Of a stretch of 64,000 nucleotides of DNA, positions 16,992-24,749 are shown one piece after another; the first letter of the stretch is position 1; each line of letters begins with the position of its first letter. Location: positions 334,372 through 398,371 of the forward strand of contig NZ_JAGGPR010000003.1 of NCBI RefSeq assembly GCF_018613695.1, in the 5' to 3' direction. The notes beneath the pieces were generated by a model. It was not told where the DNA came from. It was given only the letters and a program-made list of their open reading frames with translations, and did not search any database. The stretch is from Arthrobacter sp. ISL-95. Its GTDB lineage: Bacteria; Actinomycetota; Actinomycetes; Actinomycetales; Micrococcaceae. Made by a program: the position numbers and the translations under genes.

Positions 16992-18002
16992 CAACCCATG
17001 GCAACAGGCCGGCCCGCCACCATCCACGACATCGCTGCGCTCTGTGGCGTCGCAGCGTCCACTGTTTCCAGGGCTCTTGCCAATCCGGAGCGCGTCAATA
17101 TCCGCACCCGCGAGCGGATCCAAGCCGCCGCCGTCGAGCTTAATTACACGCCCAACTCCCAGGCGAAAGCGCTCAGCTCCGGCAAGACAGGTGCCGTGGG
17201 CGTCCTGGTTCCGGATATCACCAACCCGTTCTACTTCGACCTCATCAGGGGAACGCAGCTTCAGTTGAAGGCAGCCGGTTACACGCAGTTGCTGGTTGAT
17301 ACGGAGGAATCAGACGAGGTGGAGGCCAGCACGCTGGAGCAGCTACGCAAAAGTGCCGACGGCGTCGTTGTGGCGGCGTCCCGCCTCAACGACGAAGCAC
17401 TTGCTGCTGCGGCGGCCCGCATGCCCATGGTCACCGTGAACCGCGACGTCGACGGCGTCCCGGCAGTCCTCATCGACACCCCCTCAGCCATGCCTCAGGC
17501 ATTGGACCACCTGATTTCCCTGGGCCACACTTCAGTTGCCTACGTCTCCGGGCCCGCCGTTTCGCAATCCAGTGCCCGGCGCTGGATTGCCTTGTCAGAA
17601 GCCGCCGAGGAACGCGGGGTTGATGTCCGCAGAATCGGACCCTTCGCACCAAAGACCCAATCCGGCGCAGCTGCGGCAGATGCCGCCGTGCACAGCGGGG
17701 TAACTGCGTGCATCGTCTTCAATGACCTCATTGCCATCGGCATGCTGCAACGGCTCCGCGAACGTGGACTTCGAGTACCGGAGGACATGAGCATCGTGGG
17801 CTGTGATGACATCTTTGGGGCAGACTTCTGCAATCCGCCACTGACCACCATGAGCTCGCCCATTGAGCAGGCAGGACGTGTGGCGGTGTCCATGTTGCTG
17901 GCCCAGCTGAATCCGTTGGCCGGCGGCGGGAACCGCAGCCGCTCCGTCATGCCCACCCACCTCACCGTCCGCGGTTCCACAGGTTCGGCCCCTTCCAACT
18001 AG
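16956..18002 (+). CDS. LacI-family transcriptional regulator (second copy)
   Basis: This repressor of about 348 residues has LacI helix-turn-helix TIHDIAALCGVAASTVSRAL and a sugar-binding sensor (VGVLVPDITNPFYFDLIRG; SIVGCDDIFGADFCNPPL). It is clearly paralogous to the 6162-7208 regulator, sharing CDDIFGADF-type and LTTMSSPIEQAG-type blocks. Two in-frame ATGs, 16956 and 16983, each follow their own AGGAAC; the first is given here. It is divergent from the isomerase/dehydrogenase unit and shares its operator region. It probably represses the whole glycoside locus, alone or with its paralogue. Confidence 0.85.
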   Translation: MSAVQRGTPMATQPMATGRPATIHDIAALCGVAASTVSRALANPERVNIRTRERIQAAAVELNYTPNSQAKALSSGKTGAVGVLVPDITNPFYFDLIRGTQLQLKAAGYTQLLVDTEESDEVEASTLEQLRKSADGVVVAASRLNDEALAAAAARMPMVTVNRDVDGVPAVLIDTPSAMPQALDHLISLGHTSVAYVSGPAVSQSSARRWIALSEAAEERGVDVRRIGPFAPKTQSGAAAADAAVHSGVTACIVFNDLIAIGMLQRLRERGLRVPEDMSIVGCDDIFGADFCNPPLTTMSSPIEQAGRVAVSMLLAQLNPLAGGGNRSRSVMPTHLTVRGSTGSAPSN

Positions 18003-18069
18003 CTGACATGTGGGCTGTAAGTGAGCAATATGGTTGAGCGTCCGCAACCATGCTGACTAGTGTTGGAGC

Positions 18070-18891
18070 ATGCGCGAACTCCAGGCAAAGATCATTGAAG
18101 AAATGGGCGTCCAGCCCCGGATCGATCCTGCGGAGGAGATCCGCAAACGGGTCGCCTTCCTCAAGGACTACGTGAAAGCGACGGGCACCATGGGCTTCGT
18201 CCTGGGGATCTCCGGCGGGCTGGATTCCACCCTTGCCGGCAGGCTTGCCCAGCTGGCCGTGGAAGAGCTGGCCGCCGATGGCGTGGACGCGAACTTCGTA
18301 GCCGTGCGACTCCCCTACGGGATCCAGCACGACGAAGACGACGCGCAGGCAGCCTTGGACTTCATCAAGGCCAAGACCGAGTGGACCTTCAACATTTCCC
18401 GGGCCGTTGACGGTTTCGAGGAAGAGTTCGAGAAAACCACCGGCGCCGAAATTTCCGATTTCCACAAGGGCAACACCAAGGCCCGCGCCCGCATGATCGC
18501 CCAATACGCCTTGGCCGGCGAGCACAACTACCTGGTGATCGGCACAGACCATGGCGCCGAGTCCGTGACCGGCTTCTTCACCAAATTCGGCGACGGCGGC
18601 GCTGACATCCTCCCGCAGTTCGGCCTGAACAAGCGCCAGAACCGCGCAATCCTGGCCGAGCTGGGCGCTCCCGCCCGCCTTTGGCAGAAGGTGCCCACGG
18701 CCGACCTCCTGGACGACAAGCCCGGCCGCACTGACGAGGACGAGCTCGGCATCACGTACGACCAGATCGACGATTACCTTGAGGGCCGCGACGTCGCCGA
18801 CGGCGTTGCCGAGATTCTCGAGCAAAAGTACCTCCGCACGCGCCACAAGCGCACCGTTCCGGTCACCATCTTCGACACGTGGTGGAAATAG
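18070..18891 (+). CDS. nadE: Ammonia-dependent NAD+ synthetase
   Basis: This 273-residue enzyme makes NAD+ from deamido-NAD+, ATP and ammonia in the cytoplasm. It shows the N-type ATP pyrophosphatase loop [12 protein letters not shown] near residue 45, [25 protein letters not shown] and [21 protein letters not shown]. The length fits the short, glutaminase-free form. It stands alone with a strong hairpin terminator 38 bases after the stop. Confidence 0.95.
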   Translation: MRELQAKIIEEMGVQPRIDPAEEIRKRVAFLKDYVKATGTMGFVLGISGGLDSTLAGRLAQLAVEELAADGVDANFVAVRLPYGIQHDEDDAQAALDFIKAKTEWTFNISRAVDGFEEEFEKTTGAEISDFHKGNTKARARMIAQYALAGEHNYLVIGTDHGAESVTGFFTKFGDGGADILPQFGLNKRQNRAILAELGAPARLWQKVPTADLLDDKPGRTDEDELGITYDQIDDYLEGRDVADGVAEILEQKYLRTRHKRTVPVTIFDTWWK

Positions 18892-18929
18892 CCACTAGTC
18901 TTTACAACCACTAGTCTTTACAACCACTA
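18892..18929. repeat. Two 16-bp direct repeats after nadE
   Basis: CCACTAGTCTTTACAA occurs at 18892-18907 and 18908-18923, with a partial third copy CCACTA to 18929. It starts at the last base of the nadE stop codon plus one and ends at the terminator stem. No function is evident. Confidence 0.8.
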
Positions 18930-18977
18930 ACGACGGCGGGTGCCGGCTTCCCCACGGAAGCTGCCACCCGCCGTCGT
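18930..18977 (+). terminator. Hairpin terminator of nadE
   Basis: A perfect 13-bp stem pairs ACGACGGCGGGTG (18930-18942) with CACCCGCCGTCGT (18965-18977), and the loop can form an inner GGCTTCC/GGAAGC-like stem. There is no long T run, only GCTTTAA. Confidence 0.7.
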
Positions 18978-18984
18978 GCTTTAA

Positions 18985-19107
18985 CCGTCCCTCTCTCACA
19001 TCCCTCAAGCTTCCCGCCGTCCCTCTCTCACATCCCTCGGGCTTCCCGCCGTCCCTCTCTCACATCCCTCGGGCTTCCCGCCGTCCCTCTCTCACATCGC
19101 GCTTCCA
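18985..19107. repeat. Four 32-bp tandem repeats, last copy incomplete
   Basis: Units start at 18985, 19017, 19049 and 19081, each beginning CCGTCCCTCTCTCACATC and ending with GGGCTTCCCG-like sequence. The first has CAAGC where the others have CGGGC, and the fourth is shortened. They fill the gap between nadE and the padR promoter. Spacers are absent, so this is a minisatellite and not a CRISPR array. Confidence 0.85.
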
Positions 19108-19112
19108 GGGTC

Positions 19113-19152
19113 TTGACGTTGCGATAGTTACCGATATATCGTTAACTATCGC
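19113..19152 (+). promoter_or_regulatory. padR promoter with 32-bp palindromic operator
   Basis: At 19121-19152 the left half GCGATAGTTACCGATA and right half TATCGTTAACTATCGC are complementary except for one pair of positions. The palindrome overlaps a promoter formed by TTGACG (19113-19118), 16 bases and TATATC (19135-19140). It is the likely autoregulatory site of the PadR protein 44 bases downstream. Confidence 0.6.
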
Positions 19153-19195
19153 CGATACTTCTTCGGCGACATTCAACCGAAAGGACGATGCTGCT

Positions 19196-19834
19196 ATGAA
19201 AGGCATCAACGAACACAACAATTCATTCCCCGAGCACGACCATGGACATCCCGAACACGGACATGGCCGGGGTCGCTTCAACCGAGGCAAGGGCCGGCGC
19301 GGACCGGGCGGACACGGCGGAGGCGGATTCGGACCCGGCTTCGGCCCCGGCGGTTTCGGACCCGGCTTTGGACCAAGGAGCTTCGGTCCAGGCGGTTCAC
19401 GACGCGCCAACCGCGGCGACGTCCGCGCAGCGATTCTCTCGCTCCTGGCTGAAGCCCCGTCCAACGGCTACGGCCTGATCAAGACCATCGCCGAGAAGAC
19501 GTCCGGCGCCTGGCGTCCCAGCCCCGGCTCGGTCTACCCCACCCTGCAGCAACTGGTGGACGAAGAACTGATCGTCGCCGTCGGCGAGGGTCGCCGTACC
19601 GAGTTCACCCTCACGGACGACGGCAAGGCCTATGTAGCCGAGCATGAGGAAGAACTCGCCAACGCCTGGAATACCGAGGCTGATGGAACCGGTGCAGCTT
19701 TCCACCAAAGCGTCGGAAAGCTCATGGGAGTCATCCACCAGTTCCGCGGAGCCGCTACCGACGAACAGCGTCAAGCGGCCATCGAGAAACTGGACGAAAC
19801 CCGCCGGGCGCTCTACCTGATTCTGGCTGACTAA
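19196..19834 (+). CDS. PadR-family transcriptional regulator with His/Gly-rich N-terminal extension
   Basis: This is a 212-residue regulator. Residues 1-72 are low complexity: a His/Glu/Pro stretch (EHDHGHPEHGHGRGR) and then Gly-Phe-Pro repeats (GFGPGFGPGG). From about 75 the PadR winged helix follows (RGDVRAAILSLLAEAPSNGY; PSPGSVYPTLQQLVDEELI), then a C-terminal helical dimerisation segment. PadR proteins repress small operons, often for efflux, in response to a ligand. The His-rich arm could bind metal (inference). A 32-bp palindrome lies in its promoter, and no target other than itself is obvious. Confidence 0.88.
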   Translation: MKGINEHNNSFPEHDHGHPEHGHGRGRFNRGKGRRGPGGHGGGGFGPGFGPGGFGPGFGPRSFGPGGSRRANRGDVRAAILSLLAEAPSNGYGLIKTIAEKTSGAWRPSPGSVYPTLQQLVDEELIVAVGEGRRTEFTLTDDGKAYVAEHEEELANAWNTEADGTGAAFHQSVGKLMGVIHQFRGAATDEQRQAAIEKLDETRRALYLILAD

Positions 19835-19911
19835 ATGCTGGTCACCATCCCCTTGACCTTGACGTAACGTCAACCTCTACTGTCGAAGAATAAGCACACG
19901 ACGGAGGACGT

Positions 19912-20670
19912 ATGGACTGGTCAATTCAGGAGATCGCCAAGATTGCAGGGACCACCAGCCGCACGCTGCGTCACTACGACGACATCGGGCTGCTGAAACC
20001 AAGCCGGACCGGCCATAACGGCTACCGCTACTATGACGGTCCGGCACTGGTTCAGCTCCAGCGCATCCTCCTGCTCCGGGAACTAGGGCTCGGCTTGCCG
20101 GCCATTACCGAAGTTCTTGACCGCGAGACGGACACCGTCAAAGCGCTGAGTAGTCATCTGGAATGGCTTGCGCAGGAGCAGGACAGGCTGACCCGGCAGA
20201 TCGCCTCTGTTCGGCAGACCATCGACACTATGAAAGGGGATGGAAAGTACATGGCACACAACATGTTTGACGGCTTCGACCACACTCAGTACAAGGACGA
20301 GGTGGAGGAGCGTTGGGGCAAGGATGCCTACGCCGCCAGTGATTCATGGTGGCGCGGAATGCACGCCGAAGAAAAGCAGCAGTGGAAGGACCGGGTCCAG
20401 AAGCTGGGCGCGGACTGGATCTCAGCCGCAGACTCAGGAGTTTCGCCGGACAGCGCCGAAGCGCAAGACCTGGCGCGGCGCCACGTCGAGTGGCTTAGCG
20501 GAATTCCAGGAACCCCGACGGCGGCACCTGGCGGAGACGTCAAGGGTTACGTCACAGGACTCGGCGAGATGTACGTTGCCGATCCGCGGTTCGCCGCCAA
20601 CTATGGTGGCGAATCAGGGGCGACCTTCGTCAGGGATGCCCTGCGGGTTTACGCGGAAAAGAACCTGTAG
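19912..20670 (+). CDS. MerR-family regulator with TipAS-type ligand domain
   Basis: This 252-residue regulator has an N-terminal MerR helix-turn-helix (SIQEIAKIAGTTSRTLRHYDD, then the GYRYYDG wing), a coiled-coil dimer helix around residues 75-110, and from about 120 a TipAS domain (HTQYKDEVEERWGKDAYAAS). TipA-type proteins activate genes when a peptide antibiotic or other drug is captured by the TAS domain. A near-match in-frame ATG at residue 112 with GAAAGGGGATGG before it could give a short TAS-only product, as in TipA (inference). Confidence 0.88.
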   Translation: MDWSIQEIAKIAGTTSRTLRHYDDIGLLKPSRTGHNGYRYYDGPALVQLQRILLLRELGLGLPAITEVLDRETDTVKALSSHLEWLAQEQDRLTRQIASVRQTIDTMKGDGKYMAHNMFDGFDHTQYKDEVEERWGKDAYAASDSWWRGMHAEEKQQWKDRVQKLGADWISAADSGVSPDSAEAQDLARRHVEWLSGIPGTPTAAPGGDVKGYVTGLGEMYVADPRFAANYGGESGATFVRDALRVYAEKNL

Positions 20671-20714
20671 AGGGTCAGGATGCGCTGATCTGGGTTAGGC
20701 AATAGTCTGGCCGA

Positions 20715-21320
20715 ATGGGTACAAGCACCGTAAAGTCCGGCGAACAGGTTGACAGGCAGAAACGCATTCTCGACGCGGCCCTGGAACTGCTGTCCCGCCA
20801 CGGCATTTCGGGCATCAATATGCGTGCCGTGGCGCGTGAAGCCGGCGTCGCTCTTGGGCTTGTGAACTACTACTACGAAGACAAGTCGAGTCTGATCCGC
20901 GCGGTGCTCCACCAGATTGAAGAGCACGACCTCCTGCTGGTGGAGCCGCAGGCTACGTCAACACCGGACGAGCATCTCCGGGAGTCCCTGCGGCGCGTGG
21001 CGGATCCGGGGCTCCTGACCACACCGTACCTATCGCTCCGCCTCCATTTGTGGGCCCTCGCCCAAGCAGATGAGGACTTTGCCCGAATCAATGCCGCGGC
21101 CTTTGAAAGATACCTCCAAGGGCTCGCGGCTTTGATCGGCAATGCAATTCCGGGGCTTTCCCCCGAGGAATGCCGGGAGCGGGCGGCGGACGTCGTTGTA
21201 GTGCAGAATGGCATGTGGCTTACCACGCTGTTGGGCATAGACAAGGCAGCAATTGAGCGCGGGATTGCCCGGACGGAAGAGATCGCTTTCGCCCCTACGC
21301 GGCAAAACGGGCGGCGGTGA
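20715..21320 (+). CDS. TetR-family regulator, BetI-like
   Basis: This is a 201-residue regulator. The N-terminal TetR helix-turn-helix (RILDAALELLSRHGISGINMRAVAREAGVALGLV as its extent, residues about 16-49, then YYYEDKSSLI) is followed by a helical ligand domain resembling BetI-type C-terminal domains. The ATG is 6 bases after TAGTCT with no ribosome site, so the mRNA may be leaderless. The betB promoter 3.4 kb away has TetR-type palindromes, and this is the only TetR gene in the window, so it is a candidate for their regulator (inference). Confidence 0.8.
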   Translation: MGTSTVKSGEQVDRQKRILDAALELLSRHGISGINMRAVAREAGVALGLVNYYYEDKSSLIRAVLHQIEEHDLLLVEPQATSTPDEHLRESLRRVADPGLLTTPYLSLRLHLWALAQADEDFARINAAAFERYLQGLAALIGNAIPGLSPEECRERAADVVVVQNGMWLTTLLGIDKAAIERGIARTEEIAFAPTRQNGRR

Positions 21321-21409
21321 CGGACCAGGTGGGCAGTTCGCCCCATAGCGTGAGGGGCCGGCTGTGCCCGAGTATCGAGTGACTACCAATCGGACTTTGG
21401 GGGATGTCC

Positions 21410-22330
21410 ATGAAACTCACCACGAAACTGTTCGGGGGCCTCGCCGCGTGCGCACTGGCACTCTCCGGCGCCGCGCCTGCGAGCGCCGCCACTGCTTACC
21501 CCACTCCCACCCCGACGCCCACCGACTGCTACGGCGGCCTGCTGAGCATGGAACCGAACGGGAATCTCGGTGCCGTCTTCCTCAGCGGCGGTGAGGTCCG
21601 CTGGGAGAACAACAGTTGGTCCTCGCCCGTTCCGTTCGATGCGACGTACCTGACGCAGACCGGCGGGTTAGGGGACGAGACCTTCGGCAAGTTCTCCTAC
21701 TTCGGCACCTCTTCGGACGGCAAAGCGAAGTTCTACAACCAGCGGCAGGACCTCCAGGCGGACGGCACATGGAAGCACTCCATCGACGGACCGGTGACGA
21801 CCATCGGTAACGGCTGGTTCCAGAAGTCCATCACCACCACATACAGTGGCACAGCCGACGTCCAGGGCCAGCAGTTCATCTTCCGGCTCACCAGCGGCGG
21901 CGAACTCTACCGTTACACCCTGGACACAAACGCCCGGACCATCACCGGCACGGTCAAGGTATTCGGTGGAGGCGCTTCCATCACATCCATCGGCTCGGCG
22001 CCTTCAGTCGCCGTCAACGGCAGGCCTGTGGCCGTGTTGATGGCCACCCTCTCAACCGGCGAGCTGCGCCAGTACATCATCCCGGATGCAACACCCACCC
22101 AGTGGAGCTCCAAGACCATCCGCCCGGCTGCGGGGAACGGCTGGCAGAACTTCACGGCCATCACCGCCAGGAACTGCGATTCAAAGGGCCAGATAGTCCT
22201 TGGCTACATCAAGCAGCGCTTGGTTGCCGCCTACTACGATCCCACCGGCCTGACTGCCAATGACAAGGACCTCGGCGGCGGAGCCTCCTCCATGCCGGCG
22301 CTACCTGAAGGTACCCGGGTGTTCGGATAG
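21410..22330 (+). CDS. Secreted protein of unknown function, probable tachylectin-like beta-propeller
   Basis: This is an exported protein of about 306 residues. A signal peptide (MKLTTKLFGGLAACALALSG, cleavage near ASA-ATA) leads into a PTPTPTPT spacer and then repeated modules each with a Gly-Glu-Leu/Val-x-Arg/Tyr strand: LSGGEVRW, LTSGGELYRY and LSTGELRQY, spaced 60-120 residues apart. This spacing recalls tachylectin or PLL-type propellers that bind sugars. ATG 21410 has TTTGGGGG 6 bases upstream and is preferred over the ATG two codons earlier. The function is not known; no operon partner is evident. Confidence 0.7.
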   Translation: MKLTTKLFGGLAACALALSGAAPASAATAYPTPTPTPTDCYGGLLSMEPNGNLGAVFLSGGEVRWENNSWSSPVPFDATYLTQTGGLGDETFGKFSYFGTSSDGKAKFYNQRQDLQADGTWKHSIDGPVTTIGNGWFQKSITTTYSGTADVQGQQFIFRLTSGGELYRYTLDTNARTITGTVKVFGGGASITSIGSAPSVAVNGRPVAVLMATLSTGELRQYIIPDATPTQWSSKTIRPAAGNGWQNFTAITARNCDSKGQIVLGYIKQRLVAAYYDPTGLTANDKDLGGGASSMPALPEGTRVFG

Positions 22331-22421
22331 CCACTACCTGCGGACTGTAGTAGGAAGCCAACGACGACGGGCACAGTTAGACTCTCAACCCATGGGGACC
22401 GGGGGGAGAGTGAAGAGTTCG

Positions 22422-22985
22422 ATGAACATTCCGGTGCTGCAACGCCTGGAGGCAGTGTGCCTGGCAATTGCGTCGGTGGCGGCCATGGCGCAACTTGGCT
22501 CGCTGCTCTGGGTTGTGGGCGAGACAGTACTAACCTTCTGGGCTCTCAGTGGCATTCTGCTGGCCACCTCCGTAACGCTTCGTCTGGTCTCCAGCCGGGC
22601 AGCTCGCGGCGCTGGCGTGCCACCGTTTCCATTGCATGTCCGGCTGATGCGCAGCACCGTGGCCGCTGTGGTGTGCGTCCTCTTCCTAGTCGGTGCCTTC
22701 AGCGACATGGGCGCCAGCTACCGGGTCTTGGACCCTCCTGCGGCCAACGGTTGCCGTGCCGTTGTGCGCGAGGTTTCTTTCCTTTTCGCTGGTAGGGGTG
22801 ACGTATACGCGATGAGGTTCGGCGGGATCGGACTGCACAAAAGTTCGTGGACCACGGACGACGGGTATGAACCGGTTGCCCACGGCTCATACACCCTGGA
22901 CTGGGATGGGAACGAAGGCGTCCTGGATCTCATCGGAGGCATTGACCCGGTCTGGCCCACCGTCCATGCGATCTCCTGTAGCTGA
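22422..22985 (+). CDS. Unrecognised membrane protein
   Basis: This protein of about 187 residues has three predicted membrane spans: about 8-28, 33-52 and 80-97. After these comes an extracytoplasmic domain of about 85 residues with a Cys early (NGCRAVVREV) and a Cys at the C-terminus (HAISCS), which could form a disulfide. GTG 22410 and ATG 22392 are possible earlier starts; GGGGGGAG lies 12-20 bases before the chosen ATG. No family was recognised. It is convergent with the molybdoenzyme gene. Confidence 0.6.
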   Translation: MNIPVLQRLEAVCLAIASVAAMAQLGSLLWVVGETVLTFWALSGILLATSVTLRLVSSRAARGAGVPPFPLHVRLMRSTVAAVVCVLFLVGAFSDMGASYRVLDPPAANGCRAVVREVSFLFAGRGDVYAMRFGGIGLHKSSWTTDDGYEPVAHGSYTLDWDGNEGVLDLIGGIDPVWPTVHAISCS

Positions 22986-23037
22986 TATCGGTTTCAAAGG
23001 CCGCCGGACCTGGTCCGGGTGGAACAGGACCGAGCAA

Positions 23038-24624
23038 TTACTCCACCGTCACCATCACCGACGGCCAGCCCGAGGCTCCGTCGGGAACCGGATCGGCGCG
23101 CTTTTCCGTCTGGGTTTCGCCGGTGGCGTCGGTGGCGCGGGCTTTCACGTAGTGGATGCCGGGTGTGGCGTCCCATTCGTAGGACCATTGGCGCCAGGTA
23201 ACGGTGGATGCTTCTGTGGAAAGGGTTGCTTCCACCCAGTCGCCGTCGTCGATCTGTACTTCCACCTTGGTGATTCCGCGGGTCTGCGCCCATGCGGTGC
23301 CGCCCACGGCCACCTTCCCTGCCTTCAACTTCGCGAAGGACCCGGGCACGTCCACACGTGCCATGGTCTTGATGGGGCCGCGTTCTGACCAGCCGCGATC
23401 GGTCCAGTAAGCCTTGCTGTCTGCGAAGCGGGTGACTTCCAGGTCCATTACCCATTTGGTGGCGGAGACGAATCCGTAGAGTCCCGGAACCACCATCCGC
23501 ACGGGGTATCCGTGCTCTATGGGAAGGGGCTCACCGTTCATGCCGATGGCCAGCATGGCATCGCGGTCATCCTGTAGGACCTCCAGCGGGGTGGAGGCAC
23601 TGAAACCGTCAATGGATGTTGAGAGCACCATGTCCGCGCCATCTTTCGGTTTGGCCATGGCCAGGACTTGGCGGATGGGCATGCCCAGCCATTTGGCATT
23701 TCCGGCGAGCTTTCCGCCCACCGGGTTGGAGACGCAGGTGAGGGTGACGTGCGATTCGATGAGATCGGCGTCGAGCAGGTCCTGGAAGGTGAGGGTTACT
23801 TCCTTCTCAACCATTCCGTGCACCCGCAGTACCCAGTCTTCGACGTTGATTTCCGGGACACTCAGGGCGGTATCAATGCGGTAGAACTCGTTGTTCGGTG
23901 TCAGCCAAGAGGAGACTCCTGCCACCGGGGACTGGACGCCGGCTGGAACAGGGGGCGCAGCCTTCAAAGGCGACGGCAGACGGAGTGCATCCCGAGCCTG
24001 CGCAACATTGTTTCGGGCGGCACCCAGCAGCCGCCCACCGGTCGCCGCGATTCCGGCAGCTACCGCGGTGATCCCGGCAGCAGCGAAGAAACGACGGCGG
24101 CTGGTACCGGCGCCCCCAACCTGGGCATCGGCGTCGGCCGCCATATCGGCGGGGGCTTCAGGCCACGCTTTCATCCTCCACAACGGCAGCATGAGACGGC
24201 GCAGGACGATGAGGCCTGCAATGGTTCCCAGCACGGAGGGGATGGCGTCGGCAGGCCCCACACCGGCACGGGTCAGAACGGCGGCCACAATCACCGCACC
24301 CATGAAGAGGACGCCCAGGACGCCAAGTGCCCACTTCCGGTAGGCCACAACGCCCAGAACGCAGGCCAGGACGGCGATGGTGAGGCCCATGCCTACGAAC
24401 AGCGCGGCTTTGTCGTTGGTGCCGAACGTTGCAATCGCAAAATCCTTCATCCACGGCGGCGTGAAGTCGATGAAGGTTGATCCCAGCGCAAACACCGGGG
24501 TTGCCCTGGCGGTAAAGAATGCGCCGATCAGCTCGGCAACGGCGAGTACGACGCCGGCCGACACCACGCCTGCCAGCGCTGCCATGGTTTCGGGGCCTTT
24601 GGTCCGGAGTCCGAGCTTTTTCAT
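23038..24624 (-). CDS. Membrane-anchored sulfite-oxidase-type molybdopterin oxidoreductase
   Basis: This protein is about 528 residues. The N-terminal part has four or five membrane helices (about 10-165). A twin-arginine-like SRRRFFAAAG near 195 is followed by another hydrophobic stretch, and then a sulfite-oxidase/YedY molybdopterin domain (about 265-430) with the cofactor cysteine in VTLTCVSNPVGG. A C-terminal dimerisation-type immunoglobulin fold follows (about 440-528). Family members reduce or oxidise sulfoxides, sulfite or nitrate outside the cell membrane; the substrate here is unknown. A longer frame to 24729 would cross the betB operator and is unlikely. The internal Tat-like motif inside a membrane protein is unusual. 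Confidence 0.83.
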   Translation of the reverse strand: MKKLGLRTKGPETMAALAGVVSAGVVLAVAELIGAFFTARATPVFALGSTFIDFTPPWMKDFAIATFGTNDKAALFVGMGLTIAVLACVLGVVAYRKWALGVLGVLFMGAVIVAAVLTRAGVGPADAIPSVLGTIAGLIVLRRLMLPLWRMKAWPEAPADMAADADAQVGGAGTSRRRFFAAAGITAVAAGIAATGGRLLGAARNNVAQARDALRLPSPLKAAPPVPAGVQSPVAGVSSWLTPNNEFYRIDTALSVPEINVEDWVLRVHGMVEKEVTLTFQDLLDADLIESHVTLTCVSNPVGGKLAGNAKWLGMPIRQVLAMAKPKDGADMVLSTSIDGFSASTPLEVLQDDRDAMLAIGMNGEPLPIEHGYPVRMVVPGLYGFVSATKWVMDLEVTRFADSKAYWTDRGWSERGPIKTMARVDVPGSFAKLKAGKVAVGGTAWAQTRGITKVEVQIDDGDWVEATLSTEASTVTWRQWSYEWDATPGIHYVKARATDATGETQTEKRADPVPDGASGWPSVMVTVE

Positions 24625-24690
24625 GTCAGTGGTTCGTAGCGGCAGGGAGCAGGGATGGGTGGGAGAGTCCCCCGACACACAACAGCACTT

Positions 24691-24749
24691 TGAACATTTG
24701 TTCATAATTTTTCTTGAACGGACGTTCAAAGTGCACTAGCCTGCTTCGT
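24691..24749 (+). promoter_or_regulatory. betB promoter with two TetR-type palindromes, leaderless start
   Basis: TTGAAC (24714-24719), 17 bases and TAGCCT (24737-24742) form a promoter, and the betB ATG begins 7 bases after the -10. The perfect palindrome TTGAACG-GA-CGTTCAA (24714-24729) fills the -35 and spacer. A second, TGAACATTTGTTCA (24691-24704), lies just upstream. The TTGAACGTTCAA word resembles BetI operators. Confidence 0.65.

Noticed and set aside
18985..19107. Regular repeats resembling a CRISPR array
   Set aside because: The 32-bp units are directly adjacent with no unique spacers, and there are no cas genes.
24624..24729. N-terminal extension of the molybdoenzyme rich in Cys
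   Set aside because: It would run through the betB promoter and operators and has no ribosome site; ATG at 24624 gives a normal first membrane helix.
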